From contig NZ_JALGQE010000018.1 in the NCBI RefSeq assembly GCF_022810405.1, positions 1-64,000 on the forward strand: a stretch of 64,000 nt of DNA, read 5' to 3'. The position numbers and the translations under genes are program-made. Shown here piece by piece: positions 1-8,684 of this stretch (its first letter is position 1; the number at the start of each line of letters is the position of its first letter). The notes under the pieces were generated by a model, which was given only the letters and a program-made list of their open reading frames with translations, ran no database searches and was not told the origin of the DNA. The DNA is from Rhodococcus sp. ARC_M5 (lineage in GTDB: Bacteria; Actinomycetota; Actinomycetes; Mycobacteriales; Mycobacteriaceae).

Positions 1-250
1 TATCAACCGACACGACCGCTGAGTCGTTGACACCTCAGCTCGAAAGCGCCTAACATACAACACAACTCGTTGATCATGAACCGGATGGTTCACCGATCCG
101 AATTACACCACCCCATGGGGCACTATCCTCGAGATCGATTCGACGCTCTCTGATCCACTCGCCGCGAACTGTGCAGGTTCTTCGACGACGACTACGCGAC
201 AGTGCGACGTAGAACGACCTTCACCCCACGGCGGGGGAGATCGGCCTTCG
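1..250. other. Intergenic left edge, no gene recognised
   Basis: No reading frame here has a credible start, ribosome site or recognisable protein on either strand. The only small structure seen is a CCCCATGGGG palindrome near 111-120. It lies downstream of the broken radical SAM gene that ends at 251. Confidence 0.4.
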
Positions 251-1247
251 TCAGGTCCAGTACAGAAGTTGCGCTTCGGGTAGAACGGAGTCGAGTTCTT
301 TCACAAACCACGTCCGCATTTCCGACATCGTGTCCTTCGGGTATACGTACTTCACGCCGCCGAACTTGTTTCTCTTTGCTGCGCGGGCACTTTCGTCCAT
401 CTCGAGCTTCGTGCCCGGGTACCAACTCAACAGCACGTCCTTGCTCGACGGCGTGAACCGATGAGTGATGATCTCGGCGGTCAGGTCCAGATCGGGAACG
501 CCGCGCAGCGCGTCGGCGACGTTCGAGAGCAGTCGCCCGTACTGTTCGCGCCACTCCGGAATGGGCATGATCGGAGCGATGGTCAGCCCGATTCGATATC
601 CGGCGAGCGCCAACTGCCGTAGCGCCTCGATCCGAGCAGGCATCCTCGCGGTTCCACCCTCGAATCGATGGGCGATGTCATCGGCGTTGACCGACAGTCG
701 CCGCCCCAACTCTGCGCACGGCCTCGGCGAGGGATCCGGTCACGTGTTCGATACCCAATGGATCTGTGTAGCAAGACAACTCGAACGTGGTTCCCTCGTG
801 GCCCCGCTCTTCGGTGCCGGAGGTAATGGTGCCACGGCCTGCATGGGTACCGATTCCGGCCAGGACGTCGTCGAGGTTGGCGAACACCCTGGTGATGGGC
901 GGCCCGGACAATGACCCCGCCAGATAGCAGTACTGGCAGTGCGCAGGGCATCCTTTCGCCAGGTCGATACGCCAGTCAGCGCTCGGCGGAATCGGTTGCG
1001 GTTTCAGCACACTCGGTGGTGCGACCACCACAGCCAGTGTCGTCTTGGCTCGCGCGTAGGTCTCTCGCTCGGTCTCGCCGCGTAACCCGGTCAGACGGTC
1101 GCCCGGCAGCACGTCGATGTCGGTCACACCCGCCGCTTCGCACCGGCGAACGATCTCCGCGGTGTGGGGAAGCTCGGACGCGGATCGCGTGATCAGGACG
1201 CGCGACGGCGTCCACAATCGAGTGGGGGCAGAGAGAGCATCGTCCAT
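251..1247 (-). pseudogene. Spore photoproduct lyase-like radical SAM protein, frameshifted with internal deletion
   Basis: This was a SplB-family radical SAM enzyme; the family repairs the thymine dimer spore photoproduct, and relatives in non-sporing actinobacteria have no firmly known role. The N-terminal part (1247 to 678) carries the iron-sulfur motif GCPAHCQYCYLAG (CxxxCxxC). The C-terminal part (about 709 to 251) continues in another frame with SVNADDIAHRFEGG and ends LLYWT, as intact relatives do. At the junction near 690-710 the frame changes, and roughly 30 residues found in intact homologues between SLAEAVRRVG and the RLSVNADD strand are absent, so this is a deletion rather than a one-base error. 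It lies 46 bp downstream of the GGDEF-EAL gene on the same strand. A second, more decayed copy lies at about 4095-4266. Confidence 0.8.
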
Positions 1248-1293
1248 TACCCATGCTCAACGCCCTTCCGTCGTGAATCCTTCCCGTCCGATG

Positions 1294-3810
1294 CTATGAG
1301 ACCCAGCTGTTCGACGGAATCTCGTCCGGTCTACCCAACAGATAACCCTGCCCTTGAACAGAACTCGGCAGGGCGTCGAGTTGGGCGAGGGTCTCGATCC
1401 CTTCGACCACGCATCCCAGATGCAGGTCTCGGGAGAGATTGATGATCGCCCGGACGATGCTGCTGCTCGTCTCGTCGCTGGTCATCGTGGCGGTGAACGA
1501 TCGATCGATCTTCACTGCGCTCACCGGCAGCGTGGCCAGGTACCGCAAGCTCGCGAATCCGGTACCGAAGTCGTCGATGGCGATGCCGACACCCAAGGCA
1601 CGCAGTTCGCCGAGCTGACGCAGCATCGAGGACCCGGACTCGAGCAGCACCGACTCGGTGAGCTCGAGAACGAGGTCCGCCGGAGCCATTCGGTGCCGCC
1701 CCAGAGCCGCGCCCACCACCGCGGCCATATCCATGTGTTGAGCCTGCCGGGCACTGAGGTTGACGGCCATCGTGACGGGGATGTCCGATTCCGAATCGGG
1801 CGGGTTCGCCGCACGCCACCGCACCAGAGTGCCCAGCGCGTCGTCCAGCACCCGCTCCCCGAGGTCGGAGATGAGTCCGGTGTCCTCGGCCACGGGAATG
1901 AATCGGTCCGGTGTGATTCCAGCGCCGTCGTCGTCGCGTAGTCGCGCGAGTGCCTCGAAGCTCGTGAGCGCTCTGCTGCCGAGGTCGTAGACCGGCTGAT
2001 AGGCAACGGTCAGTGTCGCACCACCGCGGTGTTCGAGATCGAGGGCACCCCGCAAGGTCTGTTCGATGTAGGCACGCTCGAGGGCGTTCGCGCGCAGCGC
2101 GTCGTCGAACAATTCGATCCGGTCCTTACCGAGCTGCTTGGCTCGGTACATGGCGGAGTCCGCGTCCCGCAGCACTTCCTGCGCGCTGGCACCCTTGCGA
2201 ACCAGCACCATGCCCACGCTGACCGACACCACATACTGGCTGCCCTGGTACACGATCGGAGCTGCGAGAACCGTTCGGATGCGCTCGGCTACGCGCTCTG
2301 CCAAGCCGGCACCCGCAAGCCTGTCGGAACCACGTTCGGCGGGCAGCGCATCGACGACGAGAACGAACTCGTCGCCGCCGACCCGGGCGATCGAGTCGTT
2401 GGCTCGCAGCACCGACCGCAGACGTCGAGCGACCTCGACGAGAACTGCGTCACCGGCAGCATGACCTCCGGTGTCGTTGACGCGTTTGAACCCGTCCAGA
2501 TCGCAGAACAGCACGGCTGCAGCAGCGCCGGTGGTCTCACCGCGCTCGATCGCCGAGCCGATCCGGTCCAGCAGCAGCATCCGATTGGGCAGCCCGGTCA
2601 ACGGATCCTGCAGAGCTGCGCGCTCGAGCGCCAGCTCTGCCTCGACGACGTCGGTCACCTCTCGCACCACCGAGAGCACCTCCGCAACCTCCCCAGACGG
2701 TTCCCGTCGAAACGGAGTTGTGCGTCGCGACAGCCACCGCAACGAACCGTCGGCAGCTCGCGCCCGATAGCGGATCGTGATGCTTTCCCCCTCGGGCAGC
2801 GACGCCGCCTGCCGGTCCGCGGCTCGGACGACGCCGATGTCCTCCGCCACCGCACCGTCCAGATGATCCTCGGGGTCGTCGAGGTCGTCGGAGCGACCGA
2901 GCCGGTGCCTCGGTGAAAGTCCGTCGACTTCCCACTCCCCGAGCTGCCCGTCCAACAGCGACCGCAGGCTTCGAGAAGCCCACGTCACCTGGCCGGTGTC
3001 CACATCGGTGATGGTCGTGATGTCCGGCGACGCGGTCAACACCGCGTCGCGAAACGCGCGCGCCTGCTCCAATGCGGCGGTGGACTCGCGCTCGGCAGTG
3101 ACGTCCTCGGAGAGCACCATCGCACCGATGATCTGACCCGAGGCATCGCGCAGCGGCCTTGCTTCGACCTGAAAGATTGCGCCCGTTTGGGGGCTGACGG
3201 TATCGAAAGAAGACTCTTCACCCGCGAGGGCCGACCGATAATGAGGCTCGAGGCGGGCGTACGCCTCCGGCGAGACGGTGTCACGCAGCAGTTGGCCCTC
3301 CATCCGATGTGGGTCGTAGCCCTCCGCCACCAGGTCAGCCCCCTCGACGAGCACAAATCGCAAGTCGGGATCCACGACGAAGACCGTGGTGTGCGGCAGG
3401 TTCGCCGCCAATTGTCGGTACCGTGCCTCGCTGGCATCGTCGAACATGGAGGGCGAGCCGATCAACGGGCCGTAGAAGCGGCGCATCCCCAGGTAGATCA
3501 CGCCGGCGAGAGCCGTCGACGCCGTCACCGCGACGTCGAGGCCGTCGCCCATCGTCTCCCGCATCGCGTCGAGCATCCCCACGCCGGAGTCGAGATGCGA
3601 TGCATGGCTGTCGAACCCCGACAGCAGATGCACTGCATGGATGAGGTGGTGCGCAGAGCAGGTCAGAAAGATCGCCGCTGTTGCCACCGCCAGGCGGTTG
3701 TTCCGCAACTGCCCGGTCCGCAGCAGTCCGCGGACGATGAACAGCACTATCCCCAGGTACGCCGTAGCGGTGATCCCGTTGAGGATCACCACCCACACCC
3801 AGCCACTCAC
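1294..3810 (-). CDS. Membrane PAS-GGDEF-EAL cyclic-di-GMP turnover protein
   Basis: An 838-residue protein predicted to make and/or degrade the second messenger c-di-GMP. The N-terminus (about residues 1-110) has three likely membrane helices and a His-rich AHHLIHAVHL stretch. Two PAS-like sensor regions follow (about 125-245 and 255-390). The diguanylate cyclase domain (about 395-560) keeps an intact GGDEF motif near residue 480 and an RxxD product-inhibition site (RAND) exactly five residues before it. The phosphodiesterase domain (about 580-830) keeps SFEALAR near 619. Both active sites look intact, so the direction of net activity cannot be read from sequence. The start is GTG at 3810. 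What the sensor binds is unknown. Confidence 0.9.
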   Translation of the reverse strand: MSGWVWVVILNGITATAYLGIVLFIVRGLLRTGQLRNNRLAVATAAIFLTCSAHHLIHAVHLLSGFDSHASHLDSGVGMLDAMRETMGDGLDVAVTASTALAGVIYLGMRRFYGPLIGSPSMFDDASEARYRQLAANLPHTTVFVVDPDLRFVLVEGADLVAEGYDPHRMEGQLLRDTVSPEAYARLEPHYRSALAGEESSFDTVSPQTGAIFQVEARPLRDASGQIIGAMVLSEDVTAERESTAALEQARAFRDAVLTASPDITTITDVDTGQVTWASRSLRSLLDGQLGEWEVDGLSPRHRLGRSDDLDDPEDHLDGAVAEDIGVVRAADRQAASLPEGESITIRYRARAADGSLRWLSRRTTPFRREPSGEVAEVLSVVREVTDVVEAELALERAALQDPLTGLPNRMLLLDRIGSAIERGETTGAAAAVLFCDLDGFKRVNDTGGHAAGDAVLVEVARRLRSVLRANDSIARVGGDEFVLVVDALPAERGSDRLAGAGLAERVAERIRTVLAAPIVYQGSQYVVSVSVGMVLVRKGASAQEVLRDADSAMYRAKQLGKDRIELFDDALRANALERAYIEQTLRGALDLEHRGGATLTVAYQPVYDLGSRALTSFEALARLRDDDGAGITPDRFIPVAEDTGLISDLGERVLDDALGTLVRWRAANPPDSESDIPVTMAVNLSARQAQHMDMAAVVGAALGRHRMAPADLVLELTESVLLESGSSMLRQLGELRALGVGIAIDDFGTGFASLRYLATLPVSAVKIDRSFTATMTSDETSSSIVRAIINLSRDLHLGCVVEGIETLAQLDALPSSVQGQGYLLGRPDEIPSNSWVS

Positions 3811-4094
3811 AGCGCGTCCTCACCGAATCGACATCGTAGACACGCACTGCGGTTCCACTCGGTACACGAGACGGGCATGACGCGACCCCCCAGGGTTGTA
3901 GCCCAGTGCGTCGCGGGGCCGACCGGGATCGGAGTAGATACTCGCCCCACCGAAAACCGGAGTCGACCAGCGTGTCCGCGCACTGATGATCTGCGAAGAT
4001 TATCCCAATTCGAATCCTTCCGTCGCCATTGCAACAGTGGGACAGCAGGGTGTCGGCCTGGTGATCTCACCGTCCTGCGCAACCTGCTGTCGAG
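3811..4094. other. Intergenic, no intact gene
   Basis: This stretch upstream of the GGDEF-EAL gene holds no frame with a plausible start or a recognisable product. It presumably contains that gene's promoter, but I could not assign -35 and -10 boxes with confidence. It borders a decayed radical SAM remnant on its right side. Confidence 0.4.
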
Positions 4095-4266
4095 CGGCGG
4101 GCCAAGTCCGCGCTCGGCGGAATCGGTTGAGGTTCGAGCACACTCGGCGGCGCACCCACGGCCATCGTCGTCTTGGCGCGGGCGTAGGTCTCGCCTCGTA
4201 ACCCGGTCAGACGGTCGCAAGCACGTCGATGTCGGTCACACCGGCCTTCTCGCACCGACGAAACGT
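4095..4266 (-). pseudogene. Decayed second copy of the spore photoproduct lyase-like gene (N-terminal fragment)
   Basis: On the minus strand this fragment can be read as AGVTDIDVL, then after a frame change as DRLTGLRGETYARAKTT and PPSVLEPQPIPPSAD. These match, in order, AGVTDIDVL, DRLTGLRGE, TYARAKTT and PPSVLKPQPIPPSAD of the gene at 251-1247. At DNA level it runs parallel to about 965-1152, with several small deletions, one of which shifts the frame, and the similarity stops just before the iron-sulfur cysteines. No start, ribosome site or C-terminal part remains. It is therefore a paralogous relic of duplication or of an earlier ancestral copy, not an independent gene. Confidence 0.8.
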
Positions 4267-4312
4267 TCGAGAACTAAGCACAAGCAAGAAATCACCGAGC
4301 TGATCCACGAAA

Positions 4313-4344
4313 GCAGGCCTCGTCGACGCGTCGACGAGGCCTGC
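4313..4344 (-). terminator. Perfect 32-bp palindrome, intrinsic terminator of the 36-codon gene
   Basis: The arms GCAGGCCTCGTCGA and TCGACGAGGCCTGC pair perfectly around a CGCG loop. On the minus strand the hairpin begins 14 nt after the stop codon of the small gene and is followed by TTTCGTGG, a short T-rich tail. The plus-strand side has no T-run, so it most probably terminates minus-strand transcription. Confidence 0.7.
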
Positions 4345-4358
4345 TATACGGGGGTCGC

Positions 4359-4469
4359 TCAGGAAGCGGAACCGGACGAGAGAAGCTGCAGGATCGGGAT
4401 ATCGGAGATCGTGCTGCCAGTGCTGCTGCCGGTCGAGAGCAGGCTGGAAATGAAGGAAGAGATGTCCAT
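4359..4469 (-). CDS. 36-residue Ser/Gly/Ile/Leu-rich peptide of unknown function
   Basis: A 36-codon frame begins MDISSFISSLLS and ends LLSSGSAS. It is preceded by a Shine-Dalgarno GGAG (4477-4480) seven bases before ATG and followed directly by a strong hairpin, so it has the full outline of a real gene. The peptide is almost uncharged apart from two Asp residues, with two short hydrophobic segments separated by a Ser-Thr-Gly linker; there is no signal peptide or Cys. Mycolata encode very small cell-wall channel peptides (PorA, PorH types) that start similarly, and this is one possible role, but I recognise no family. A secreted signal or small membrane regulator is equally possible. Confidence 0.6.
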   Translation of the reverse strand: MDISSFISSLLSTGSSTGSTISDIPILQLLSSGSAS

Positions 4470-4476
4470 GAAATTT

Positions 4477-4539
4477 CTCCGTACGCCGAGGGGGATACCA
4501 CGACGCGGGGATTGAGCCCCGCGACCGAGAGTATGTATA
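4477..4539 (-). promoter_or_regulatory. Leader of the 36-codon gene: -10-like box, 5' hairpin, ribosome site
   Basis: Reading the minus strand, TATACA (4539-4534) resembles a -10 box. A seven-base-pair hairpin CGCGGGG-ATTGAG-CCCCGCG lies at 4504-4523, which would sit close to the 5' end of the transcript. The Shine-Dalgarno GGAG follows at 4480-4477. A clear -35 box was not found. The hairpin does not cover the ribosome site. Confidence 0.4.
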
Positions 4540-4680
4540 TCGGATACAAACGACCCATGTGACGGTTTTTGCCGAACCGAACCTTTCGCGACCCCGCTGC
4601 GGGCATCTGCCGAGGGTCGACGCGCCGCTATTCGGGCAATCGACCTACTCGGCGCGCAGCGCGTCGGGTAAGAAGCACTC

Positions 4681-5778
4681 ATGCCTTTCGCCGACGAACT
4701 CATCGGCCCGGATGCAGCCCGCACGCTGTTGCGAACCATCCGGACCGCAGCACCGAGCGCAGATCTGTCCGTACTCGAAGAAGCGGTCGATCAGTTGGGA
4801 CCGCTCGCGCTGCGGGCCCGCGCCGATCTACTGCGCGATGCCCTTCTCGCGGGATTACCCGGCGACTACGCGGAGTTCGCTCGCACCATCCGACGGGCCG
4901 CCGAGGATCCGGATCTGCAGGGCTGGTCGATCTGGCCGGTCACGAGCGCCGTGGCATCGAAGGCCGTGGACGAGCAGACATCCGCCGCGTTCGACGACGG
5001 AATGTCGCTGCTGGGCGAACTCACCGGTCGACTCACCTCCGAGTTCGCCATCCGCACTTTTCTGCGAGCCGATGCGGATCGGGCGCTCGAGATCGCGCTC
5101 GAATGGACGCAGTCATCGGACGAGCACGTGCGCCGTCTGGCGTCGGAAGGTACCCGCCCATACCTGCCGTGGTCGGTGCGCGTCCCTGCGATTCTTGCGC
5201 GGCCGGGCGTCACGGTGCCGATCCTGGATGAGCTCTACCGGGACGACAGTGACTACGTTCGGCGTTCTGTCGCCAACCACCTCAACGACTTCAGCCGAGA
5301 CGTTCCGGATCTGGTCGTCCGATCCGCTGAGCGGTGGCTCGACGCGCCGGACGCGAACACCGACCGGCTTGTGCGACATGCGCTTCGGACGGTGATCAAG
5401 AACGGACACCGTGACGCACTTGCGCTACTCGGGTTCTATCCGGCCGACTTGGACGTGGACGGCCCCACCCTCGACGTTGCGGAGCTACGGATCGGCGACA
5501 GCGTGCACTTCGAAGCCTCGATCCGCAACGTCGGCACCGAGCCGGCCAAGGTCGCGATCGACTACATCGTTCACCACACAAAAGCCAACGGCGGGATGAC
5601 AGGCAAGACGTTCAAGCTGACGACGAGAACGATCGCGCCCGGTGAGACCATCGACGTTGCGCGGCAACACTCGTTTCGGACGTTGACCACGCGGAAGTAC
5701 TACCCCGGCCCGCACTCGATCGAACTCCAGATCAACGGTGTGAGTTACGGTTTCGTGGAGTTCGTGCTCGTCGGCTAG
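4681..5778 (+). CDS. alkC: AlkC-type DNA alkylation repair glycosylase
   Basis: A 365-residue HEAT-like-repeat protein predicted to excise alkylated bases (for example 3-methyladenine or 3-methylcytosine) from DNA. Residues 1 to about 255 are helical repeats with the family signatures EWTQSSDEHVRRLASEG (about 141-157) and DYVRRSVANHLNDFS (about 191-205). From about residue 262 a beta-rich domain begins (TLDVAELRIGDSVHFEASIR); this matches the C-terminal Ig-like domain that separates AlkC from AlkD. The length equals characterised AlkC proteins (about 370). It stands alone, upstream of an exporter on the same strand. The ATG at 4681 has only a weak ribosome site. Confidence 0.85.
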   Translation: MPFADELIGPDAARTLLRTIRTAAPSADLSVLEEAVDQLGPLALRARADLLRDALLAGLPGDYAEFARTIRRAAEDPDLQGWSIWPVTSAVASKAVDEQTSAAFDDGMSLLGELTGRLTSEFAIRTFLRADADRALEIALEWTQSSDEHVRRLASEGTRPYLPWSVRVPAILARPGVTVPILDELYRDDSDYVRRSVANHLNDFSRDVPDLVVRSAERWLDAPDANTDRLVRHALRTVIKNGHRDALALLGFYPADLDVDGPTLDVAELRIGDSVHFEASIRNVGTEPAKVAIDYIVHHTKANGGMTGKTFKLTTRTIAPGETIDVARQHSFRTLTTRKYYPGPHSIELQINGVSYGFVEFVLVG

Positions 5779-5800
5779 CCGCGGGCTTTGTACCGCCCAC

Positions 5801-6928
5801 ATGCAGCACAACGGGTACGTCCGTACGGTCGAAGAGGTGCACAAGAAGTGGCGGTGGCTGGCGGTGATGCTCGGCGTCGCCGTGCTCGTCGCCACGCCCT
5901 CGGTGGTCGAGCGCCTGCCCGTCGGCGCGTCGGACATCGGTGCGGCCGAACTGCTCTCTCGCGTCCAGTCCTCCACCGCGACCCCGTATTCGGGTTACGC
6001 CCAAGCGGTCGGTGGCGTCACACTGCCGGTCACCGACGGACTCGGCGGCCTACCGGATCTGCTGGGCGACACCACGACCCTGCGCGCCTGGTATCGAAGC
6101 CCGGACAGCTGGCGCATCGACACCGTGCGCCTCGCCGGAGAGCGCGGTCTGTACCGGAGCCCGGCGCGACTGTGGAGTTGGGACTACGAACAGAACACGG
6201 CCGTGGTGACCCCGGTCCCCGAGCCGAGTCTGCGCCTGCCTCGCCAAGCCGACCTGCTGCCCCCGGAGCTCGGGCAGCGGTTGCTCAGCGAGGCGACCGC
6301 CGATGAGGTCACCCGGCTGCCGACTCGTCGGATTGCCGGCCTGGACGCCCCCGGTCTCCGGCTGATCCCCGGCGAGCCGCAGAGCACCATCACCGAGGTC
6401 GACGTGTGGGCCGACCCGGAGACTGGGCTGCCGCTGCAGGTCGACGTGCTGGGCGACGGGGCCGCTCGCCCAATCGTCAGCACCGCGTTCCTCGACTTCT
6501 CCTCCGCCACCCCCGACGCCGCTACCGTCCGTTTCGTCCCGCCGCCGGGTACCGATGTGCAGCAGCAGGACGGTCTCGACGTCGCCTCGTTCGCCGACCG
6601 GATCGACTCCGCCCGTCTTCCGTCGACTCTGTCCGGACTCGGTCTGAGGGACCGCGGCGGCCAGGCTGCGGTGGGAATATACGGCCGCGGTGTGACGGAG
6701 TTGATCGCCGCTCCGCTGCCGCGCCGCGCCGCGCGCGGGCTCGTCGAGCAACTGCGGGCTGCCCCGGGCGCAATCGTCGCCGGCGGCAGCGTCGCACTGT
6801 CGATCGGCCCGCTCAACGTCCTGATCACCGAGCCCACCGCCGACCGGCGTCGCTACCTGCTCTCCGGCACCGTCACCGCGGAAACCCTGGCCACCGCCGC
6901 CCAGCAGCTCGAAGGAGCAGCCACATGA
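5801..6928 (+). CDS. LolA/RseB-like exported protein coupled to an ABC transporter
   Basis: A 375-residue protein with one N-terminal membrane segment (about residues 18-37) and an extracytoplasmic region rich in alternating strands (AWYRSPDSWRIDTV, LWSWDYEQNTAVV), which suggests the LolA/RseB lipid-binding fold. Its stop codon overlaps the start of the ABC ATPase (ATGA), so it is translationally coupled to an ATPase-permease pair. It may present a substrate to, or sense the load of, that transporter. The first ATG (5801) lacks a ribosome site; GTG at 5837, just after GAAGAG, is an alternative start. The exact function is unknown. Confidence 0.7.
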   Translation: MQHNGYVRTVEEVHKKWRWLAVMLGVAVLVATPSVVERLPVGASDIGAAELLSRVQSSTATPYSGYAQAVGGVTLPVTDGLGGLPDLLGDTTTLRAWYRSPDSWRIDTVRLAGERGLYRSPARLWSWDYEQNTAVVTPVPEPSLRLPRQADLLPPELGQRLLSEATADEVTRLPTRRIAGLDAPGLRLIPGEPQSTITEVDVWADPETGLPLQVDVLGDGAARPIVSTAFLDFSSATPDAATVRFVPPPGTDVQQQDGLDVASFADRIDSARLPSTLSGLGLRDRGGQAAVGIYGRGVTELIAAPLPRRAARGLVEQLRAAPGAIVAGGSVALSIGPLNVLITEPTADRRRYLLSGTVTAETLATAAQQLEGAAT

Positions 6929-7875
6929 TCCGCACGACCGGTCTGACCAAGAGCTACGGATCGGTGCGGGCCGTCGACGGCGTCGACCTGGACGTGCGTG
7001 CCGGCGACATCTACGGCTTCGTCGGCGCCAACGGCTCCGGCAAGACGACGACCGTGCGCATGCTGCTCGGGCTGGTCCTGGCCACCTCCGGGCAGATGCA
7101 GGTACTCGGCGAGGAGATGCCGCGGCGACGCAGGAGCGTACTGCCCCGGGTCGGCGCGCTGATCGAAAACCCCGCCGCCTACCCCAACCTCTCCGGACGC
7201 CGGAACCTCACCCTGCTCGACGCGGCCGGGCCGGGTGGTTCCCGTCGCAGCCGGACCGCCCGCGTCGGCGAGGCCCTCGAACAGGTGGGGCTCGGCGGGG
7301 TGGGACGCAGACCGGTCAAGCAGTACTCGCTCGGCATGCGACAGCGCCTCGGCTTGGCGGCGGCACTGATGCGCACGCCCGAGCTACTGATCCTCGACGA
7401 GCCGACCAACGGTCTCGATCCACAGGGAATTCTGGAGATTCGAGAGTTGCTCCTGGGCCTGCATGCAAAGGGCACCACGGTGTTCCTCTCCAGCCACCTG
7501 CTGGCCGAGGTGGAGCAACTGTGCGACCGAGTGGGAGTGCTCGATCGGGGTCGCCTCGTTCTGCAGGATCAGCTCTCCGCGTTCCAGCAGCCCACCGGGC
7601 GGGTGCTCGTGCGCACCCCCGACCCGGCCGACGCGGTGACGGTGCTCTCCGGAGTCCAGAACGCCACCGTGATGCACCGTGAAGGGCAGCAGCTCGTGAT
7701 CGAACACCCGGATGCTGCCCTGCTCAATCGACTACTCGTCGAAGGCGGGGTGCGGGTGAGTGAGCTGACGACGCAGCAGATGAGTCTGGAGCAGTCCGTG
7801 CTGGCCGCCACCGGCACCAGCGCCGACCGAGTCGACGGTCCCGTCCGCTCCACCCGGACGGAGGTGACCGCATGA
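6925..7875 (+). CDS. ABC transporter ATP-binding protein
   Basis: A 316-residue ATPase with Walker A GANGSGKTT (34-42), signature YSLGMRQRL, Walker B LLILDEP and the following NGLDPQG of the DrrA/CcmA-type subfamily that drives ABC-2 exporters. A C-terminal extension (about 220-316) is typical of this class. It overlaps the gene before and the gene after by four bases each, so the three form one coupled operon. The substrate cannot be inferred; relatives export drugs, lipids or polysaccharides. Confidence 0.9.
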   Translation: MIRTTGLTKSYGSVRAVDGVDLDVRAGDIYGFVGANGSGKTTTVRMLLGLVLATSGQMQVLGEEMPRRRRSVLPRVGALIENPAAYPNLSGRRNLTLLDAAGPGGSRRSRTARVGEALEQVGLGGVGRRPVKQYSLGMRQRLGLAAALMRTPELLILDEPTNGLDPQGILEIRELLLGLHAKGTTVFLSSHLLAEVEQLCDRVGVLDRGRLVLQDQLSAFQQPTGRVLVRTPDPADAVTVLSGVQNATVMHREGQQLVIEHPDAALLNRLLVEGGVRVSELTTQQMSLEQSVLAATGTSADRVDGPVRSTRTEVTA

Positions 7876-8684
7876 TCGGCGTCGAGCTGCGCGCGATGCT
7901 GAGCCGCCCCCGCACGTGGGTCGTCATACTCCTGCTCAATCTGCTGCCCACCATCGTCGCGGGCCTGCTGGCCCTCACCGATGTCGGTCCGCGGCCCGGC
8001 GAAGGCCCAGCCTTCCTCTCTGCGGTACTCACCAACGGCCAGCTCTTCCCGCTCGCCGCGCTCGCGATCGTGCTGCCACTCTTTCTGCCCGTAGCGGTGT
8101 CGGTCATCGCGGGCGACGCCGTCGCCGGGGAGGCCCAGGCCGGCACCCTGCGCTACCTGCTCGCCCGCCCGGTGGGACGGACGAAGCTGCTGGTGGCGAA
8201 GCTGATCTCGGTGGCCGCCTTCGTGCTGCTGGCCGTGGTCATCGTTGCCGCTGTCGCATACTTCGTCGGCACGACGCTGTTCGACACCACGACGTTGGCA
8301 GGCGTCTCCAGCGTGTCCGGCACGGTGCTGACCGATCAGCAGGTCGCCGCGCGCACCGTCATCGCCGTGCTCTACGTGACGCTGTCCATGCTCGGAGTCG
8401 CCGCCATGGGCCTGTTTCTGTCGACCTTGACCGACTCTCCGCTCGCCGCGACGCTGGGCGCATTGGCGTTCCTCATCGCCAGCTCGCTGCTGCTGACGCT
8501 GGACGCCGCCGACGCCATCGCGCCGTATCTTCCGACGCGGTACTGGCTGGCCTTCGTCGATCTCTTCCGCGACCCGGTGCCGACGCGGGACCTGATGCGC
8601 GGCGTCGGTCTACAGGGCGTCTACGTCGTGGTCCTCCTGGGAGCGGCGTGGGCGAACTTCACGACCAAGGACATCACGAGCTGA
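7872..8684 (+). CDS. ABC-2 type transporter permease
   Basis: A 270-residue membrane protein with about six hydrophobic segments and the cytosolic motif GEAQAGTLRYLLARPVGR after the first pair, characteristic of ABC-2 permeases (GEREGGTLE type). It is the membrane partner of the preceding ATPase and overlaps it by four bases. Its 3' end overlaps that of the convergent lipase gene by 11 bp, and no terminator separates them. Confidence 0.9.
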   Translation: MIGVELRAMLSRPRTWVVILLLNLLPTIVAGLLALTDVGPRPGEGPAFLSAVLTNGQLFPLAALAIVLPLFLPVAVSVIAGDAVAGEAQAGTLRYLLARPVGRTKLLVAKLISVAAFVLLAVVIVAAVAYFVGTTLFDTTTLAGVSSVSGTVLTDQQVAARTVIAVLYVTLSMLGVAAMGLFLSTLTDSPLAATLGALAFLIASSLLLTLDAADAIAPYLPTRYWLAFVDLFRDPVPTRDLMRGVGLQGVYVVVLLGAAWANFTTKDITS

